In this document: positions 1 to 9,763 of the stretch, in pieces | Numbering within the stretch: position 1 is the first letter of the stretch | Layout of the letters: each line of letters opens with the position of its first letter | From: Nitrospira sp. | GTDB lineage: Bacteria > Nitrospirota > Nitrospiria > Nitrospirales > Nitrospiraceae | Assembly: GCA_030123565.1 (NCBI GenBank) | Contig: CP126122.1 | Location: 124,001-188,000 of the forward strand | Length of the DNA: 64,000 nucleotides | Direction of reading: 5' to 3' | The notes under the pieces: model-generated | Seen by the model: only the letters and a program-made list of their open reading frames with translations | Databases searched by the model: none | Told to the model about the DNA's origin: nothing | Position numbers and translations under genes: made by a program

Positions 1-1005
<1,005 letters not shown>

Positions 1006-1055
1006 CCCTTCAGCCGGGCTCTGCATGGTACCATCTAAAGAGAGCCTGGAGGTCT

Positions 1056-1706
1056 ATGGCTGATCGAGCCGCTGGAATACCGATCGTAAAGGAAGGGTGG
1101 CCGTTCGTCGGTGGTCTGGGAGGCGCGGCGCTGCTTTTTGGCTTGGTCGGCTGGACCATTCCGACGGCGCTGGCGGGAGGGTTCATGCTCTTCACCGCTT
1201 GGTTCTTCCGGAATCCCAGCCGGACCATCCCCCAGCAGCCCAACGTGGTGGTGTCGCCGGGCGACGGCAAAGTGATCGCCATCGAGGAAGAGTTCGAGCC
1301 GCGCTACCTGAAGGAGAAGAGCATCAGGGTCACGGTCTTCTTGAACGTGTTCGATGTACATGTGAATCGAATGCCCTGTGCCGGGACGGTGGAAGGCATC
1401 AGTTATCAACCGGGCCAGTTTCTCGTGGCCAGCAAGCCGGAGGCGACGCTCCATAACGAGCAAAATGCCGTCATGTTGAAGACGGCCTCAGGAGCGAAAG
1501 TGCTCTGTGTGCAGGTTGCGGGATTGATCGCCCGCCGAATCGTCTGTTGGGTCGGGCAGGGAGACCTGGTGCAGCGGGGTGAACGGTACGGATTGATCAG
1601 GTTCGGATCGCGGATGGATACCTTCGTGCCGCTTGGTTCCAAGATTTGCGTTGCGGTGGGTGATCGGGTCAAGGGGGGAGAAACCATCGTGGGGGAACTC
1701 CGATGA
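1056..1706 (+). CDS. psd: Phosphatidylserine decarboxylase proenzyme (short form)
   Basis: 216-residue member of the short, archaeal-like phosphatidylserine decarboxylase group. It converts phosphatidylserine to phosphatidylethanolamine and depends on a pyruvoyl group made by self-cleavage. The sequence shows one or two N-terminal hydrophobic segments (about residues 15-45), the FFRNPSRTIP stretch, NVFDVHVNRMP in the middle, and the self-cleavage site GS in IRFGSRMDTFVP near residue 187. The start ATG at 1056 has a purine-rich Shine-Dalgarno sequence around 1042-1052. The stop overlaps the pssA start by four bases (ATGA), so the two steps of phosphatidylethanolamine synthesis are translationally coupled. 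Confidence 0.95.
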   Translation: MADRAAGIPIVKEGWPFVGGLGGAALLFGLVGWTIPTALAGGFMLFTAWFFRNPSRTIPQQPNVVVSPGDGKVIAIEEEFEPRYLKEKSIRVTVFLNVFDVHVNRMPCAGTVEGISYQPGQFLVASKPEATLHNEQNAVMLKTASGAKVLCVQVAGLIARRIVCWVGQGDLVQRGERYGLIRFGSRMDTFVPLGSKICVAVGDRVKGGETIVGELR

Positions 1707-2503
1707 AATCACCGGCCATGCGGGCTCCGTTTGCCAAGGGCAATCGAAAACGACAGGCCATGTACTTGATTCCTAATCTGTGCACGACGGGGAATTTGTT
1801 TTGCGGCGTCTTTGCCATTTTGTCTGTGTTCAACGGTCACCATCTGACCGCGGCCATCGCGATCCTGGTCGGGATGATCTTCGATATGCTGGACGGCAAG
1901 TTGGCTCGGTTGACGAACAGCACCGGCCAGTTCGGCATCGAATACGATTCCCTGTCGGATGTCGTATCGTTCGGTGTCGCGCCTGGCGTGCTCATCTATT
2001 CCTACGCCTTGAGCGGGCAGGGGATGTTCGGGGTGGCGGTCATGTTCGCCTATGTCGCGATGGGGGCGGTCCGGTTGGCGCGGTTCAACGCCACGGTGAG
2101 CACGTCCGACAGCAAATACTTCACGGGGCTGGCCATTCCGGCGGCGGCCGGCGTCATCGCCTCGTTGGTGATCTTCGATCTCCACTTCACCCAGATGGGT
2201 GCCGAAGTGAAGCCGTTGCTGATCTTAGTGATCACGTTTGCCTTGGCGTTTCTCATGGTGAGCACGATCAAGTACCGCAGCTTCAAGGACCTGAAGTTCC
2301 GGCGAGGCGATCACTTTACCTACCTGGTGTGGGGCATTCTCGCCTTGATGTTGATTGCGGCCTGGCCGCAGGTTATGGTATTCGTCATCTTTGCCGGCTA
2401 TGCCCTGTCCGGTCCGATTGCACGGCTCTGGACGGTGGTGGCCAAGAGCGCAGGGAAGCAGGTTGCGAAGACCGATGCGCCGGTGTTGGATTCGAGAGAA
2501 TAG
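1703..2503 (+). CDS. pssA: CDP-diacylglycerol--serine O-phosphatidyltransferase
   Basis: 266-residue membrane enzyme that makes phosphatidylserine from CDP-diacylglycerol and serine, the substrate of the product of the preceding psd gene. The CDP-alcohol phosphatidyltransferase signature is intact: DG then AR, G, D and D in DMLDGKLARLTNSTGQFG followed by IEYDSLSD (about residues 66-90). The remainder is a series of hydrophobic helices. The start ATG overlaps the psd stop by four bases. The gene ends 14 bases before the first stem of the leucine T-box leader, so the promoter for the downstream leu transcript must lie in or very near the end of pssA; I could not pick one with confidence. Confidence 0.95.
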   Translation: MKSPAMRAPFAKGNRKRQAMYLIPNLCTTGNLFCGVFAILSVFNGHHLTAAIAILVGMIFDMLDGKLARLTNSTGQFGIEYDSLSDVVSFGVAPGVLIYSYALSGQGMFGVAVMFAYVAMGAVRLARFNATVSTSDSKYFTGLAIPAAAGVIASLVIFDLHFTQMGAEVKPLLILVITFALAFLMVSTIKYRSFKDLKFRRGDHFTYLVWGILALMLIAAWPQVMVFVIFAGYALSGPIARLWTVVAKSAGKQVAKTDAPVLDSRE

Positions 2504-2509
2504 GAATGG

Positions 2510-2770
2510 CTGTGATGAGGAGTAGTAGGCGGAACCGACCGAACTGAGAGAGCTGGTGGGTGGTGCGAACCAGCCGGTCATTTGCCGAACTCGCCTCTGA
2601 GCTGGACTCGTGAAGCCTCTGCGGTGGTAGTGAGTCCCGAGTCATCCACGTCACGGATCGAATCAAGGGCGGTAGGATGGGGAATCCTCTTCATCTACTG
2701 CTGAATCAGGGTGGTACCACGAAGTTCCGAAAGGCCTTCGTCCCTGTCCAGGGGCGAAGGCCTTTTCTTT
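2510..2770 (+). promoter_or_regulatory. Leucine-specific T-box leader upstream of leuA
   Basis: A tRNA-sensing T-box leader. Stem I: GAGG (2517-2520) pairs with CCTC (2594-2597), and GGC (2528-2530) with GCC (2584-2586). These flank an internal loop with AGTAGTA on the 5' side (the AGTA loop-E motif) and GAACTCG on the 3' side, placing the specifier CTC (Leu) at 2590-2592. The distal part holds GAGAGAGCTGGTGGGTGG and GCGAACCAGC. The T-box itself is AGGGTGGTACCACG at 2708-2721; its TGGT can pair with the ACCA end of tRNA-Leu. A perfect 11-bp terminator stem with a T-rich tail follows. Uncharged tRNA-Leu should favour the antiterminator and switch on leuA. Identification rests on motif order and spacing read by eye. 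Confidence 0.9.
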
Positions 2771-2771
2771 T
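2730..2771 (+). terminator. T-box-controlled intrinsic terminator
   Basis: Arms AAAGGCCTTCG (2730-2740) and CGAAGGCCTTT (2755-2765) are perfectly complementary. The loop contains a further CCCTG/CAGGG pairing, and TTCTTTT follows. It lies immediately 3' of the T-box sequence, the standard place for the terminator that competes with the antiterminator. Confidence 0.92.
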
Positions 2772-2895
2772 GAGGCTGGTGAAAATGGCTTTCTGCTGCG
2801 TTCTCGCGGCGCTCAACGACTCGACGTACCAGACGACGTACGCCTCGTCGTTTCGCTTGCTGCGGCCTTGCCGAAAGGCCATTTTGACCAGCCTC
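2772..2895. repeat. Long palindromic intergenic element between T-box and leuA
   Basis: The terminal arms are 18 bases each: GAGGCTGGTGAAAATGGC at 2772-2789 and GCCATTTTGACCAGCCTC at 2878-2895, complementary at 17 of 18 positions. The interior also has complementary pieces: TTTCTGCTGCG on the left against CGCTTGCTGCGGC and GAAAG on the right. It is about 124 bp, has no coding potential, and ends eight bases before the leuA Shine-Dalgarno sequence. I associate this kind of element with Nitrospira intergenic regions, but no second copy occurs in this window. Confidence 0.75.
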
Positions 2896-2916
2896 GAATA
2901 CTAAGGGAGGTGTGCC

Positions 2917-4464
2917 ATGACCAGGATGATCAGAATATTCGACACGACGTTGCGGGACGGCGAACAATCGCCTGGGGCGAGCATGAACGTCGAAGAGAAG
3001 CTCATGATCGCCAAGCAGCTGGCGCGCCTCGGCGTGGATATCATCGAAGCCGGCTTTGCCTATAGTTCGCCCGGTGATTTCGAGGCGGTGCGCCGGATCG
3101 CCCAGGAAGTCGAGGGGCCGGTGGTCTGCAGTCTCGCCAGGGCGAGGCCGGAGGACATTACGCGGGCCCATGAAGCCTTAAAGGGTGCGCCGAAGGTCCG
3201 CATCCATACCTTTCTTTCGGCGTCGGACATCCACCTCAAGCACCAGTTCCGCATGACGCGGGAAGAAGCGAAGCGGCGTGCCGTGGAGATGGTGCAATTG
3301 GCCCGCACCTATGTCGAGGATGTCGAGTTTTCGCCGATGGATGCGAGCCGAGCAGATCCGACCTACCTCTGTGAGGTCATCGAGGCGGTCATTGCGGCAG
3401 GGGCCGGGACGGTCAATATTCCCGACACGGTGGGGTATGCCAACCCTCAGGAGTTCGGTGGGTTGATTAAGAGGATCAAGGACAGCGTATCGACCAGCGG
3501 ACAGGCCGTGATCTCCGTCCATTGCCACAACGATTTGGGGTTGGCCGTGGCCAACAGCCTTGCCGCGGTGATGGCGGGAGCCGGGCAGGTCGAATGTACG
3601 ATCAACGGCATCGGCGAACGGGCGGGCAACACCTCGTTGGAAGAAGTCGTCATGGGTTTGCGGACGCGCAAAGACTGGTATGGGGCCGATACGAAGGTCG
3701 TCACCGAAGAGATTGCAAAGACCAGCCGTCTCGTGAGCAAGATCACCGGCATGGTCATCCAGCCGAACAAGGCCATCGTCGGCGCCAATGCCTTTGCCCA
3801 CACGTCCGGCATCCACCAGGATGGGTTGCTGAAGGATAAGACGACCTATGAGATCATGCGGCCGGAATCCATCGGGCTTGAGCAGAACAAGCTGGTGATG
3901 GGCAAGTTGTCCGGGCGCCATGCGTTCCGTCAGCGGCTGGAGGAGTTGGGCTACAAGCTGACGGAGGACGAGGTCAACCATGCGTTCGAACGGTTCAAAC
4001 GGTTGGCGGACCAGAAGAAAGAGATTTACGAGGAAGATATCGAAGTGATCGTGTCCGAAGAAGTCGCCAAGATGTCGGAGCGGGTGGTCTTGAAGGCGTT
4101 TCATGTCGAAAGCGGGACCAATATGGTGCCGAAGGCCACGGTTGAGCTGGAGATCGACGGGAAACCGGTGACCCACAGCGGGACCGGGGACGGGCCGGTC
4201 GACGCGGTCTACCGGACGATCGCTGCCATGACCAAGACGAAGAGCAAGTTGCTGATGTTCGGTGTCAACGCCATTACCGGCGGCACGGATGCGCAAGGGG
4301 AGGTGTCCGTGCGGCTTGAAGAAGCCGGACGGACGGTGTCCGGGCATGGAGCCGATACGGATATCATTACCGCCGCTGCACGGGCCTATCTGAACGCCCT
4401 CAATAAGCTGGCCTATTTCGCCGTCAAGCAGGAGGAAGGAATTCAGAAGGTCAGCTTGATTTGA
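2917..4464 (+). CDS. leuA: 2-isopropylmalate synthase
   Basis: 515-residue enzyme that condenses acetyl-CoA with 2-oxoisovalerate, the committed step of leucine synthesis. The N-terminal TIM barrel begins with IFDTTLRDGEQSPG (residues 6-19, with the catalytic Arg and metal-binding Asp), then VHCHNDLGLAVAN with the metal-binding His pair, NGIGERAGN, and HTSGIHQDG. The C-terminal part (from about residue 390) is the LeuA dimer domain used for leucine feedback. The length suits LeuA; citramalate synthase is the main alternative, but the leucine T-box upstream and leuB downstream favour LeuA. Start ATG 2917 has Shine-Dalgarno AAGGGAGGTG at 2903-2912. Confidence 0.95.
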   Translation: MTRMIRIFDTTLRDGEQSPGASMNVEEKLMIAKQLARLGVDIIEAGFAYSSPGDFEAVRRIAQEVEGPVVCSLARARPEDITRAHEALKGAPKVRIHTFLSASDIHLKHQFRMTREEAKRRAVEMVQLARTYVEDVEFSPMDASRADPTYLCEVIEAVIAAGAGTVNIPDTVGYANPQEFGGLIKRIKDSVSTSGQAVISVHCHNDLGLAVANSLAAVMAGAGQVECTINGIGERAGNTSLEEVVMGLRTRKDWYGADTKVVTEEIAKTSRLVSKITGMVIQPNKAIVGANAFAHTSGIHQDGLLKDKTTYEIMRPESIGLEQNKLVMGKLSGRHAFRQRLEELGYKLTEDEVNHAFERFKRLADQKKEIYEEDIEVIVSEEVAKMSERVVLKAFHVESGTNMVPKATVELEIDGKPVTHSGTGDGPVDAVYRTIAAMTKTKSKLLMFGVNAITGGTDAQGEVSVRLEEAGRTVSGHGADTDIITAAARAYLNALNKLAYFAVKQEEGIQKVSLI

Positions 4465-4562
4465 TCTGCAGCTGCACGGTAGATTTCTCGATCCCGGTCG
4501 GCGCCTGGGTGGAGGCTGGGCTCGAAAGGGTTTCTCTTGGTCACCATCGCGAGCATCGATGC

Positions 4563-4928
4563 ATGATGTGGAATACGCATCTTCGGCGTTGTCCTGAATT
4601 TTTAGCGGGAGACCATACCAGGCTGCGGGAGCTGCTTCACCCAGGGAAGGCGCCCCTCAAATTGGAATACAGCCTGGCGCACGGATTTTTGGACCCAGGC
4701 AGGCAGTCCCTCTGGCATCGATTGCAATCGTCGGAGGTCTATTACTTCATTGCCGGTCGCGGTGTGATGCTGGTCGAAGAAGAATCCTCGACGGTGGAGG
4801 CCGGTTCGGTGATTTATGTGCCGCCGGGGGCCAAACAGTCGCTGCTGAACAACGGGCAGGACCCGATTGAGTTTCTCTGCCTGGTCGATCCGGCCTGGAC
4901 GCCGGAATGTGAAGCGGTCGTCGAATAG
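4563..4928 (+). CDS. Small cupin-domain protein
   Basis: About 121 residues forming a single cupin barrel. The pattern is HRLQSSEVYYFIAGRG (motif 1, with His and Glu) and GSVIYVPPGAKQSLLN (motif 2). Motif 2 carries Lys-Gln where many metal cupins have a second His, so metal binding may differ. It is preceded by LEYSLAHGFLDPG, typical of the family. The frame is open back to 4461, but the similarity-like part begins at the ATG pair 4563/4566, so I take 4563; the Shine-Dalgarno sequence is weak. It sits between leuA and leuB, probably in the same transcript. Substrate unknown; a role linked to leucine metabolism is only implied by position. Confidence 0.8.
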   Translation: MMWNTHLRRCPEFLAGDHTRLRELLHPGKAPLKLEYSLAHGFLDPGRQSLWHRLQSSEVYYFIAGRGVMLVEEESSTVEAGSVIYVPPGAKQSLLNNGQDPIEFLCLVDPAWTPECEAVVE

Positions 4929-4946
4929 TCGAGAGGAGACGCACAG

Positions 4947-6023
4947 GTGAAAGCGAGAATCGCAGTCTTGGCCGGCGACGGAGTCGGCCGTGAAATCGTC
5001 CCGGAAGCGGTCAAGGTGTTGAAGTCCGTGGCAGAGCGGTACGGCCATAATTTTGAATTTGTCTCCGGTGATGTCGGCGGCCATGCCATCGATAAAGTCG
5101 GGGTGCCGTTGCCGCAGGAAACCCTGTCGATTGCGAAACAAAGCGATGCGGTGTTGCTCGGGGCGGTCGGCGGCCCGAAATGGGAAGGGCTGGAGTACAG
5201 CCTTCGTCCCGAGCGGGCGTTGCTCGGCTTGCGGGAACAACTCGGGCTCTATGCCAATTTGCGTCCGGCCAAGCTCTATCCCATGCTCGCCGACGCCTCC
5301 ACCTTACGGAGGGACGTCATCGAGGGGATCGACCTGCTGGTCATCCGCGAGCTGACCGGCGGCATTTATTTCGGCAAGCCGAAGGGCATCGAACCGTTGC
5401 CCGGCGGCGGAGAGCGCGGGTTCAACACGGAAGTCTATACGACCGATGAAATTCGCCGGATCGCCGTGGTGGCGTTCGAGACGGCTCGCAAACGCCGCAA
5501 GAAGGTCACCTCGGTGGACAAGGCCAACGTGCTGGAATCTTCGGAATTGTGGCGGCGGGTGGTGACGGACGTGCAGAAGGACTATGCAGACGTGGCCTTG
5601 AGCCACATCTACGTCGATAACTGTGCGATGCAGTTGGTGCGGAATCCACGGCAATTCGACGTGTTGCTCTGCAACAACATCTTCGGCGATATCCTCAGCG
5701 ATGAGGCGGCGATGCTGACCGGTTCGATCGGCATGTTGCCCTCCGCCAGCGTCGGGGCCAAGGTGGGCCTCTTCGAGCCGATCCACGGCAGCGCCCCGGA
5801 CATTGCGGGGAAAAACATCGCCAATCCGATCGCAACCATTGCCTCCGCGGCGATGATGTTGTCCTATGCCTTCCGGCTTGAGAAGGAGGCGGAGGCCATC
5901 GAGCAGGCGATCGTCAGGACCCTGGATCAGGGGTTCCGCACCAAGGACATTCATGCCGAGGGCATGAAGTCGGTCGGCACCACCGAGATGGGTGATGCCA
6001 TTGTGCGCAATCTCGCCTCGTGA
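4947..6023 (+). CDS. leuB: 3-isopropylmalate dehydrogenase
   Basis: 358-residue NAD-dependent oxidative decarboxylase that turns 3-isopropylmalate into 2-oxoisocaproate in leucine synthesis. Signatures: [12 protein letters not shown] at the N terminus, [10 protein letters not shown], the substrate-binding arginines in [32 protein letters not shown], the catalytic Lys in [46 protein letters not shown] and [18 protein letters not shown]. Start GTG at 4947 is preceded by GAGAGGAGA (4931-4939). The stop overlaps the GTG start of the NHL gene. leuCD are not in this window. Confidence 0.97.
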   Translation: MKARIAVLAGDGVGREIVPEAVKVLKSVAERYGHNFEFVSGDVGGHAIDKVGVPLPQETLSIAKQSDAVLLGAVGGPKWEGLEYSLRPERALLGLREQLGLYANLRPAKLYPMLADASTLRRDVIEGIDLLVIRELTGGIYFGKPKGIEPLPGGGERGFNTEVYTTDEIRRIAVVAFETARKRRKKVTSVDKANVLESSELWRRVVTDVQKDYADVALSHIYVDNCAMQLVRNPRQFDVLLCNNIFGDILSDEAAMLTGSIGMLPSASVGAKVGLFEPIHGSAPDIAGKNIANPIATIASAAMMLSYAFRLEKEAEAIEQAIVRTLDQGFRTKDIHAEGMKSVGTTEMGDAIVRNLAS

Positions 6024-7237
6024 GCCACATGACCAGCGCTTCGAAAACCGGGATCATTGAGACCGTGGCAGGCAACGGTGAGCCGGGGTATGCAGGAGAC
6101 GGCGGGCCTGCTCAAGCGGCTTCATTGCACGAACCGAAAGGTCTCTGCCTCGATCGAGAGGGGAATCTCTATATCGCGGATTCTGAAAATCACGTCGTGC
6201 GCCGCGTCGACCGGGCGACGGGGATCATTACGACCGTCGCCGGGATCTGTCCTGGCGGTGCGACCGAACCGGCTTCAGGGCAAGCAGCACACCTGCCGAT
6301 CGACGGAGAAGAGGATCCCTTTGCCGACGCATCGGCGGATAAGGCCAATGCCTACAAGCAGGTCACCGATCTCCGCGGGACCGTGCGCTACGTCACCGGA
6401 GGGCGGCTCGCCGTCGAGCGCGATTTGGGAGACGGCGGCCCTGCCTGCCAGGCCAGGCTGAACTTTCCCAGCGCCGTGGCGGTCGATCGGTCGGGGAATC
6501 TGTACATCGCCGATACGATGAACCATCGCGTGAGGAAGGTCGATGGTGCGTCCGGTGTGATCACGACCCTGGCCGGGACGGGGCAGGCGAGGTTTTCCGG
6601 AGACGGCGGTCCGGCGGTTCTTGCCGCGCTTAATGAGCCGACCGGCGTGGCCGTCAACGACGATGCGCTCTATATAGCCGATCAGAACAACAATCGTGTG
6701 CGTATGGTGCAATTGGCCACCGGGGTGATCACGACGGTCGCCGGAGACGGCCAGGCTTCGTACAACGGCGATCAGGTTCCGGCCTTGCAAGCCGGCCTGG
6801 CGGGACCCAGCGGCGTGGCTCTAGGGGAAGAGGGTCTGTTGTATGTGGCCGATACGTTCAGCAGCCGAATACGGTCGGTCGATCCGGCAACAGGGCGGAT
6901 CGAGACGGCAGTGGGCGACGGCGGTACGTATCGTTACCAGGGGCCGGATGAGCCTCACTCACAGAGCCTTTCCAGGCCCGCCGGAATCGCCGTCGGCCCG
7001 AATGGGAATCTGTTCATCACGGATTCGGACAGTCACTTGATCCGGGTCTGGGATAGGCGGACGAAGACCATTACACGCCTTTCCGGGACAGGCATCGCGC
7101 AGTTCGGCGGCGACGGCGGCGATGCCCTGGCAGGAAGCCTCAGTTATCCATTCGGCGTGGCGGTCGATGCGATCGGGACCGTCTATATTGCGGATACGTT
7201 CAACCACCGCATCAGGGTTCTGACACCCGCCGCGTAA
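6020..7237 (+). CDS. NHL-repeat beta-propeller protein
   Basis: 405-residue protein built of repeated NHL units of the form [42 protein letters not shown]. About six repeats are visible, each ending in an AGDGGPA-like loop. It is predicted to fold as a beta-propeller that mediates protein or ligand contacts. No signal peptide is visible, so it is probably cytoplasmic. Start GTG 6020 overlaps the leuB stop by four bases; ATG 6029 is an alternative. The gene is packed between leuB and asd, which suggests co-transcription, but no enzymatic role in amino-acid synthesis can be read from it. Confidence 0.85.
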   Translation: MSHMTSASKTGIIETVAGNGEPGYAGDGGPAQAASLHEPKGLCLDREGNLYIADSENHVVRRVDRATGIITTVAGICPGGATEPASGQAAHLPIDGEEDPFADASADKANAYKQVTDLRGTVRYVTGGRLAVERDLGDGGPACQARLNFPSAVAVDRSGNLYIADTMNHRVRKVDGASGVITTLAGTGQARFSGDGGPAVLAALNEPTGVAVNDDALYIADQNNNRVRMVQLATGVITTVAGDGQASYNGDQVPALQAGLAGPSGVALGEEGLLYVADTFSSRIRSVDPATGRIETAVGDGGTYRYQGPDEPHSQSLSRPAGIAVGPNGNLFITDSDSHLIRVWDRRTKTITRLSGTGIAQFGGDGGDALAGSLSYPFGVAVDAIGTVYIADTFNHRIRVLTPAA

Positions 7238-7247
7238 GGACAGCATC

Positions 7248-8267
7248 ATGTTGAAGAAGAAAAAAGCTTACACGGTCGCGATACTTGGCGCGACCGGGGC
7301 CGTCGGGAAGGAAAGTCTTGAGATCCTGGAAGAGCGCAAGTTCCCGATCGAGCAGCTGCGCCTCTTCTCATCGAAGCGGTCGGCCGGCGAAGTGTTGTCC
7401 TGCCAGGAGAAGGACTATAAGGTCGAGGAATTGACGGCGGCCTCTTCCTTCGCCGGTGTGGACATCGCCTTCGTGTCCGCCACGGATGCCATCAGCCGGG
7501 ACTACGGAGCGCGATTGGGGGCTGCGGGTGTCGTCGTCATCGACGACAGCGCGGTCTTTCGAATGGACCCTGATGTGCCGCTGGTGGTGCCGGAGGTCAA
7601 CGCCGTTGCGCTGCGAGTCATGCCCCGCGGGATCGTGGCGATTCCCAACTGTACGACCACTCCGCTCGTCATGGCGCTCAAGCCGCTTCGCGACGCCGCC
7701 GGGATCAAGCGGGTTGTGGTGACGACCTTTCAATCGGTGTCCGGGACCGGGGCTGCGGCCATGGACGAACTGGTCGACCAGACGAAGGCCTTGATCTCCT
7801 TTCAAGACGTGAAGGTACAGGTCTATCCCTATCAAATCGCCTTCAACCTCTTGCCGCAGGTCGGATCGTTCGGCGAAGGCGGCGACTGTTCGGAAGAGGT
7901 CAAGATCGTCCGCGAGACTAGGAAAATTCTCGAGATGCCCTCGCTGCGGGTCACGGCGACCACGGTGCGGGTGCCGGTCCTACGCTGCCACTCCGAGGCC
8001 ATCAACGTCGAGCTCGAACGGCCGCTGAAGGCGAATGAGGCGCGGGCGGCTCTCGCGGAAATGCCGGGCGTGATCGTCTATGACGATCCCCTGAAGAAAC
8101 TGTACCCGATGCCGTTCGATGTATCCGGCAAGGACGAAGTCTATATCGGGCGGGTCCGCGAAGACGAGTCGATCACCAACGGCTTGAACCTTTGGGTCGT
8201 GAGCGACAATCTCCGGAAGGGCGCCGCCCTCAATGCCGTTCAAATCGCCGAATGTCTGATACAATGA
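7248..8267 (+). CDS. asd: Aspartate-semialdehyde dehydrogenase
   Basis: 339 residues. It reduces aspartyl phosphate to aspartate semialdehyde with NADPH, the branch point to lysine, methionine, threonine and diaminopimelate. Signatures: nucleotide loop AILGATGAVGKESLEIL, FVSATDAISRDYG, the catalytic Cys in AIPNCTTTPLVMALKPL, TTFQSVSGTGAAAMDEL, and the His in RVPVLRCHSEAINVE. The start ATG at 7248 lies ten bases after the NHL stop. The following small membrane protein gene starts three bases after the stop, so the operon continues. Confidence 0.96.
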   Translation: MLKKKKAYTVAILGATGAVGKESLEILEERKFPIEQLRLFSSKRSAGEVLSCQEKDYKVEELTAASSFAGVDIAFVSATDAISRDYGARLGAAGVVVIDDSAVFRMDPDVPLVVPEVNAVALRVMPRGIVAIPNCTTTPLVMALKPLRDAAGIKRVVVTTFQSVSGTGAAAMDELVDQTKALISFQDVKVQVYPYQIAFNLLPQVGSFGEGGDCSEEVKIVRETRKILEMPSLRVTATTVRVPVLRCHSEAINVELERPLKANEARAALAEMPGVIVYDDPLKKLYPMPFDVSGKDEVYIGRVREDESITNGLNLWVVSDNLRKGAALNAVQIAECLIQ

Positions 8268-8270
8268 GCG

Positions 8271-8522
8271 ATGGCAGGGAACGGTATCGGCCGTTGGTTG
8301 ATTGTCGTGGGGTTGGCCCTTGCCGTCGTGGGAGTCCTGCTGATTCTGGCGGAAAAATGGCCCGGCTTCGGTTCCCTGTTCGGGTGGATCGGTAAATTAC
8401 CGGGGGACCTCTCGTTCAAGCGAGAGCAGTTCAGTGTCTATGTCCCGATCGCGACCAGTCTGGTGCTCAGCATTCTGCTGAGTGTGGTCCTCTACGTCCT
8501 CTCATGGCTCTTTCGCCGCTGA
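8271..8522 (+). CDS. DUF2905-type small membrane protein
   Basis: 83 residues with two membrane helices (about residues 8-27 and 57-80) joined by a short loop containing GKLPGDLSFKREQFSVYVPIATS. The GxLPGDL...F..PI.T layout is the pattern of the DUF2905 family, whose function is unknown. The start ATG at 8271 is close to the asd stop, and its 3' end overlaps the start of the SpoIID-like gene, indicating tight co-expression. Confidence 0.85.
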   Translation: MAGNGIGRWLIVVGLALAVVGVLLILAEKWPGFGSLFGWIGKLPGDLSFKREQFSVYVPIATSLVLSILLSVVLYVLSWLFRR

Positions 8523-9763
8523 CTCGAGGCATCCTGTGCAGTCTGGCCGCTGTGGGGGGCGCGTTGCTGTCATCCCTTGCCCATCCCCATCCCGCTTTTG
8601 CCGAATCCATTCGCGTGTTGTTGGCTCAAGAAGCTCCGTTCGTGGAGGTGCGCTCGGACGGAGACCTGACCCTGGCGACTGAGATGGGCGAAATGAAACT
8701 GCTGCGTTCCCCGATCCATATCGCATCACGGGGAGACGGGTTGCATGTCAACGGCCGGCGGATGGTGGGCGGGCAGGTGGTCATTCGGCCGCTCCGGAAT
8801 ACGCTCTCGCTGGTGTTAGGGAAAGACGGCGGGACCGTTGCGGGGAGTCGGCTTGGATCGACCGGGCAGAGTGCCGCCGGGGCGACCAGGGACGCCGAGT
8901 TGCCGGTCAGCGGGACCCTGTTGGTATTGCGGAAGGGGCGCACGCTCTTCGTCGTGAACCAGGTTGATTTGGAAGAATATGTAAAGGGTGTGGTGCCTTC
9001 GGAGGTCAGTTCCGCTTGGCATCCGGAAATGTTGAAGGTGCAGGCGGTGGCGGCGCGAACCTATGCGCTCTATAACAAGATGCTCAGTGCCGGGCGGGAC
9101 TATGATGTGGTGGCCACCACTCAAGACCAGGTCTATCGTGGCCGTTCCGGTGTCGACCATCGAGTGGAAGAGGCGGTGGAATCGACCAGGGGCATCGTCG
9201 TCACGCACCAACAGGCGCCCATTTATGCCGCCTTTTCCTCCACCGCGGCCGGCCCGACCGAGGATGCCGTCAATGTGTGGGCGAACAAAGACCTGCCCTA
9301 TCTCAAGGGGGTCGAATGTCCTTTTGATCTCGAATCGCCGTACTATCAATGGAAGGCCAGCGTAAAGATCGATCAGCTGGAGCAGAATTTGCGGCGCCAG
9401 GGATTTTCCGTCGGGACGATCGCCACCATCACTCCGATTGCCTATAGCCGTGCCGGACGGGTGGCGCGCCTGCGAATCTTGCACTCGGGCGGCGAGACGG
9501 TGCTGCGGGGTGAAGACCTGCGCAAGGCGGTGGGCTATACCGTCATCCCAAGCACCCAGTTCGAGGTCGAATCGATCGGCGCCGAGGTGCTGTTTGCCGG
9601 CTATGGAGCAGGCCATGCCGTGGGGCTCTGCCAATGGGGTGCGAAAGAACTAGCCGAACTCGGTTATTCGTACCGCAGCATTTTGCAATACTACTATCCG
9701 GGAACCGAGCTGCATGACGCGACCCTGTCGCGGTTGATGACGCCGACCCTGCCGACCCCCTGA
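8504..9763 (+). CDS. SpoIID/LytB-domain exported protein
   Basis: 419 residues with an N-terminal signal peptide (hydrophobic to about residue 30, HPAFAES). The SpoIID domain shows VDLEEYVKGVVPSEVSSAWHPEMLKVQAVAARTYAL and, near the end, GHAVGLCQWGAKELAELGYSYRSILQYYYPGTEL. In spore formers SpoIID is a lytic transglycosylase acting on peptidoglycan stripped of stem peptides; Gram-negative relatives are mostly uncharacterised. Here it is probably periplasmic and acts on peptidoglycan. The start ATG 8504 overlaps the preceding gene by 19 bases, and the stop shares one base with the queA start (TGATG). Confidence 0.88.
   Translation: MALSPLTRGILCSLAAVGGALLSSLAHPHPAFAESIRVLLAQEAPFVEVRSDGDLTLATEMGEMKLLRSPIHIASRGDGLHVNGRRMVGGQVVIRPLRNTLSLVLGKDGGTVAGSRLGSTGQSAAGATRDAELPVSGTLLVLRKGRTLFVVNQVDLEEYVKGVVPSEVSSAWHPEMLKVQAVAARTYALYNKMLSAGRDYDVVATTQDQVYRGRSGVDHRVEEAVESTRGIVVTHQQAPIYAAFSSTAAGPTEDAVNVWANKDLPYLKGVECPFDLESPYYQWKASVKIDQLEQNLRRQGFSVGTIATITPIAYSRAGRVARLRILHSGGETVLRGEDLRKAVGYTVIPSTQFEVESIGAEVLFAGYGAGHAVGLCQWGAKELAELGYSYRSILQYYYPGTELHDATLSRLMTPTLPTP

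Noticed and set aside
3178-4347. 389-codon open frame antisense to leuA
   Set aside because: leuA is complete with all motifs on the plus strand; the antisense translation has no domain.
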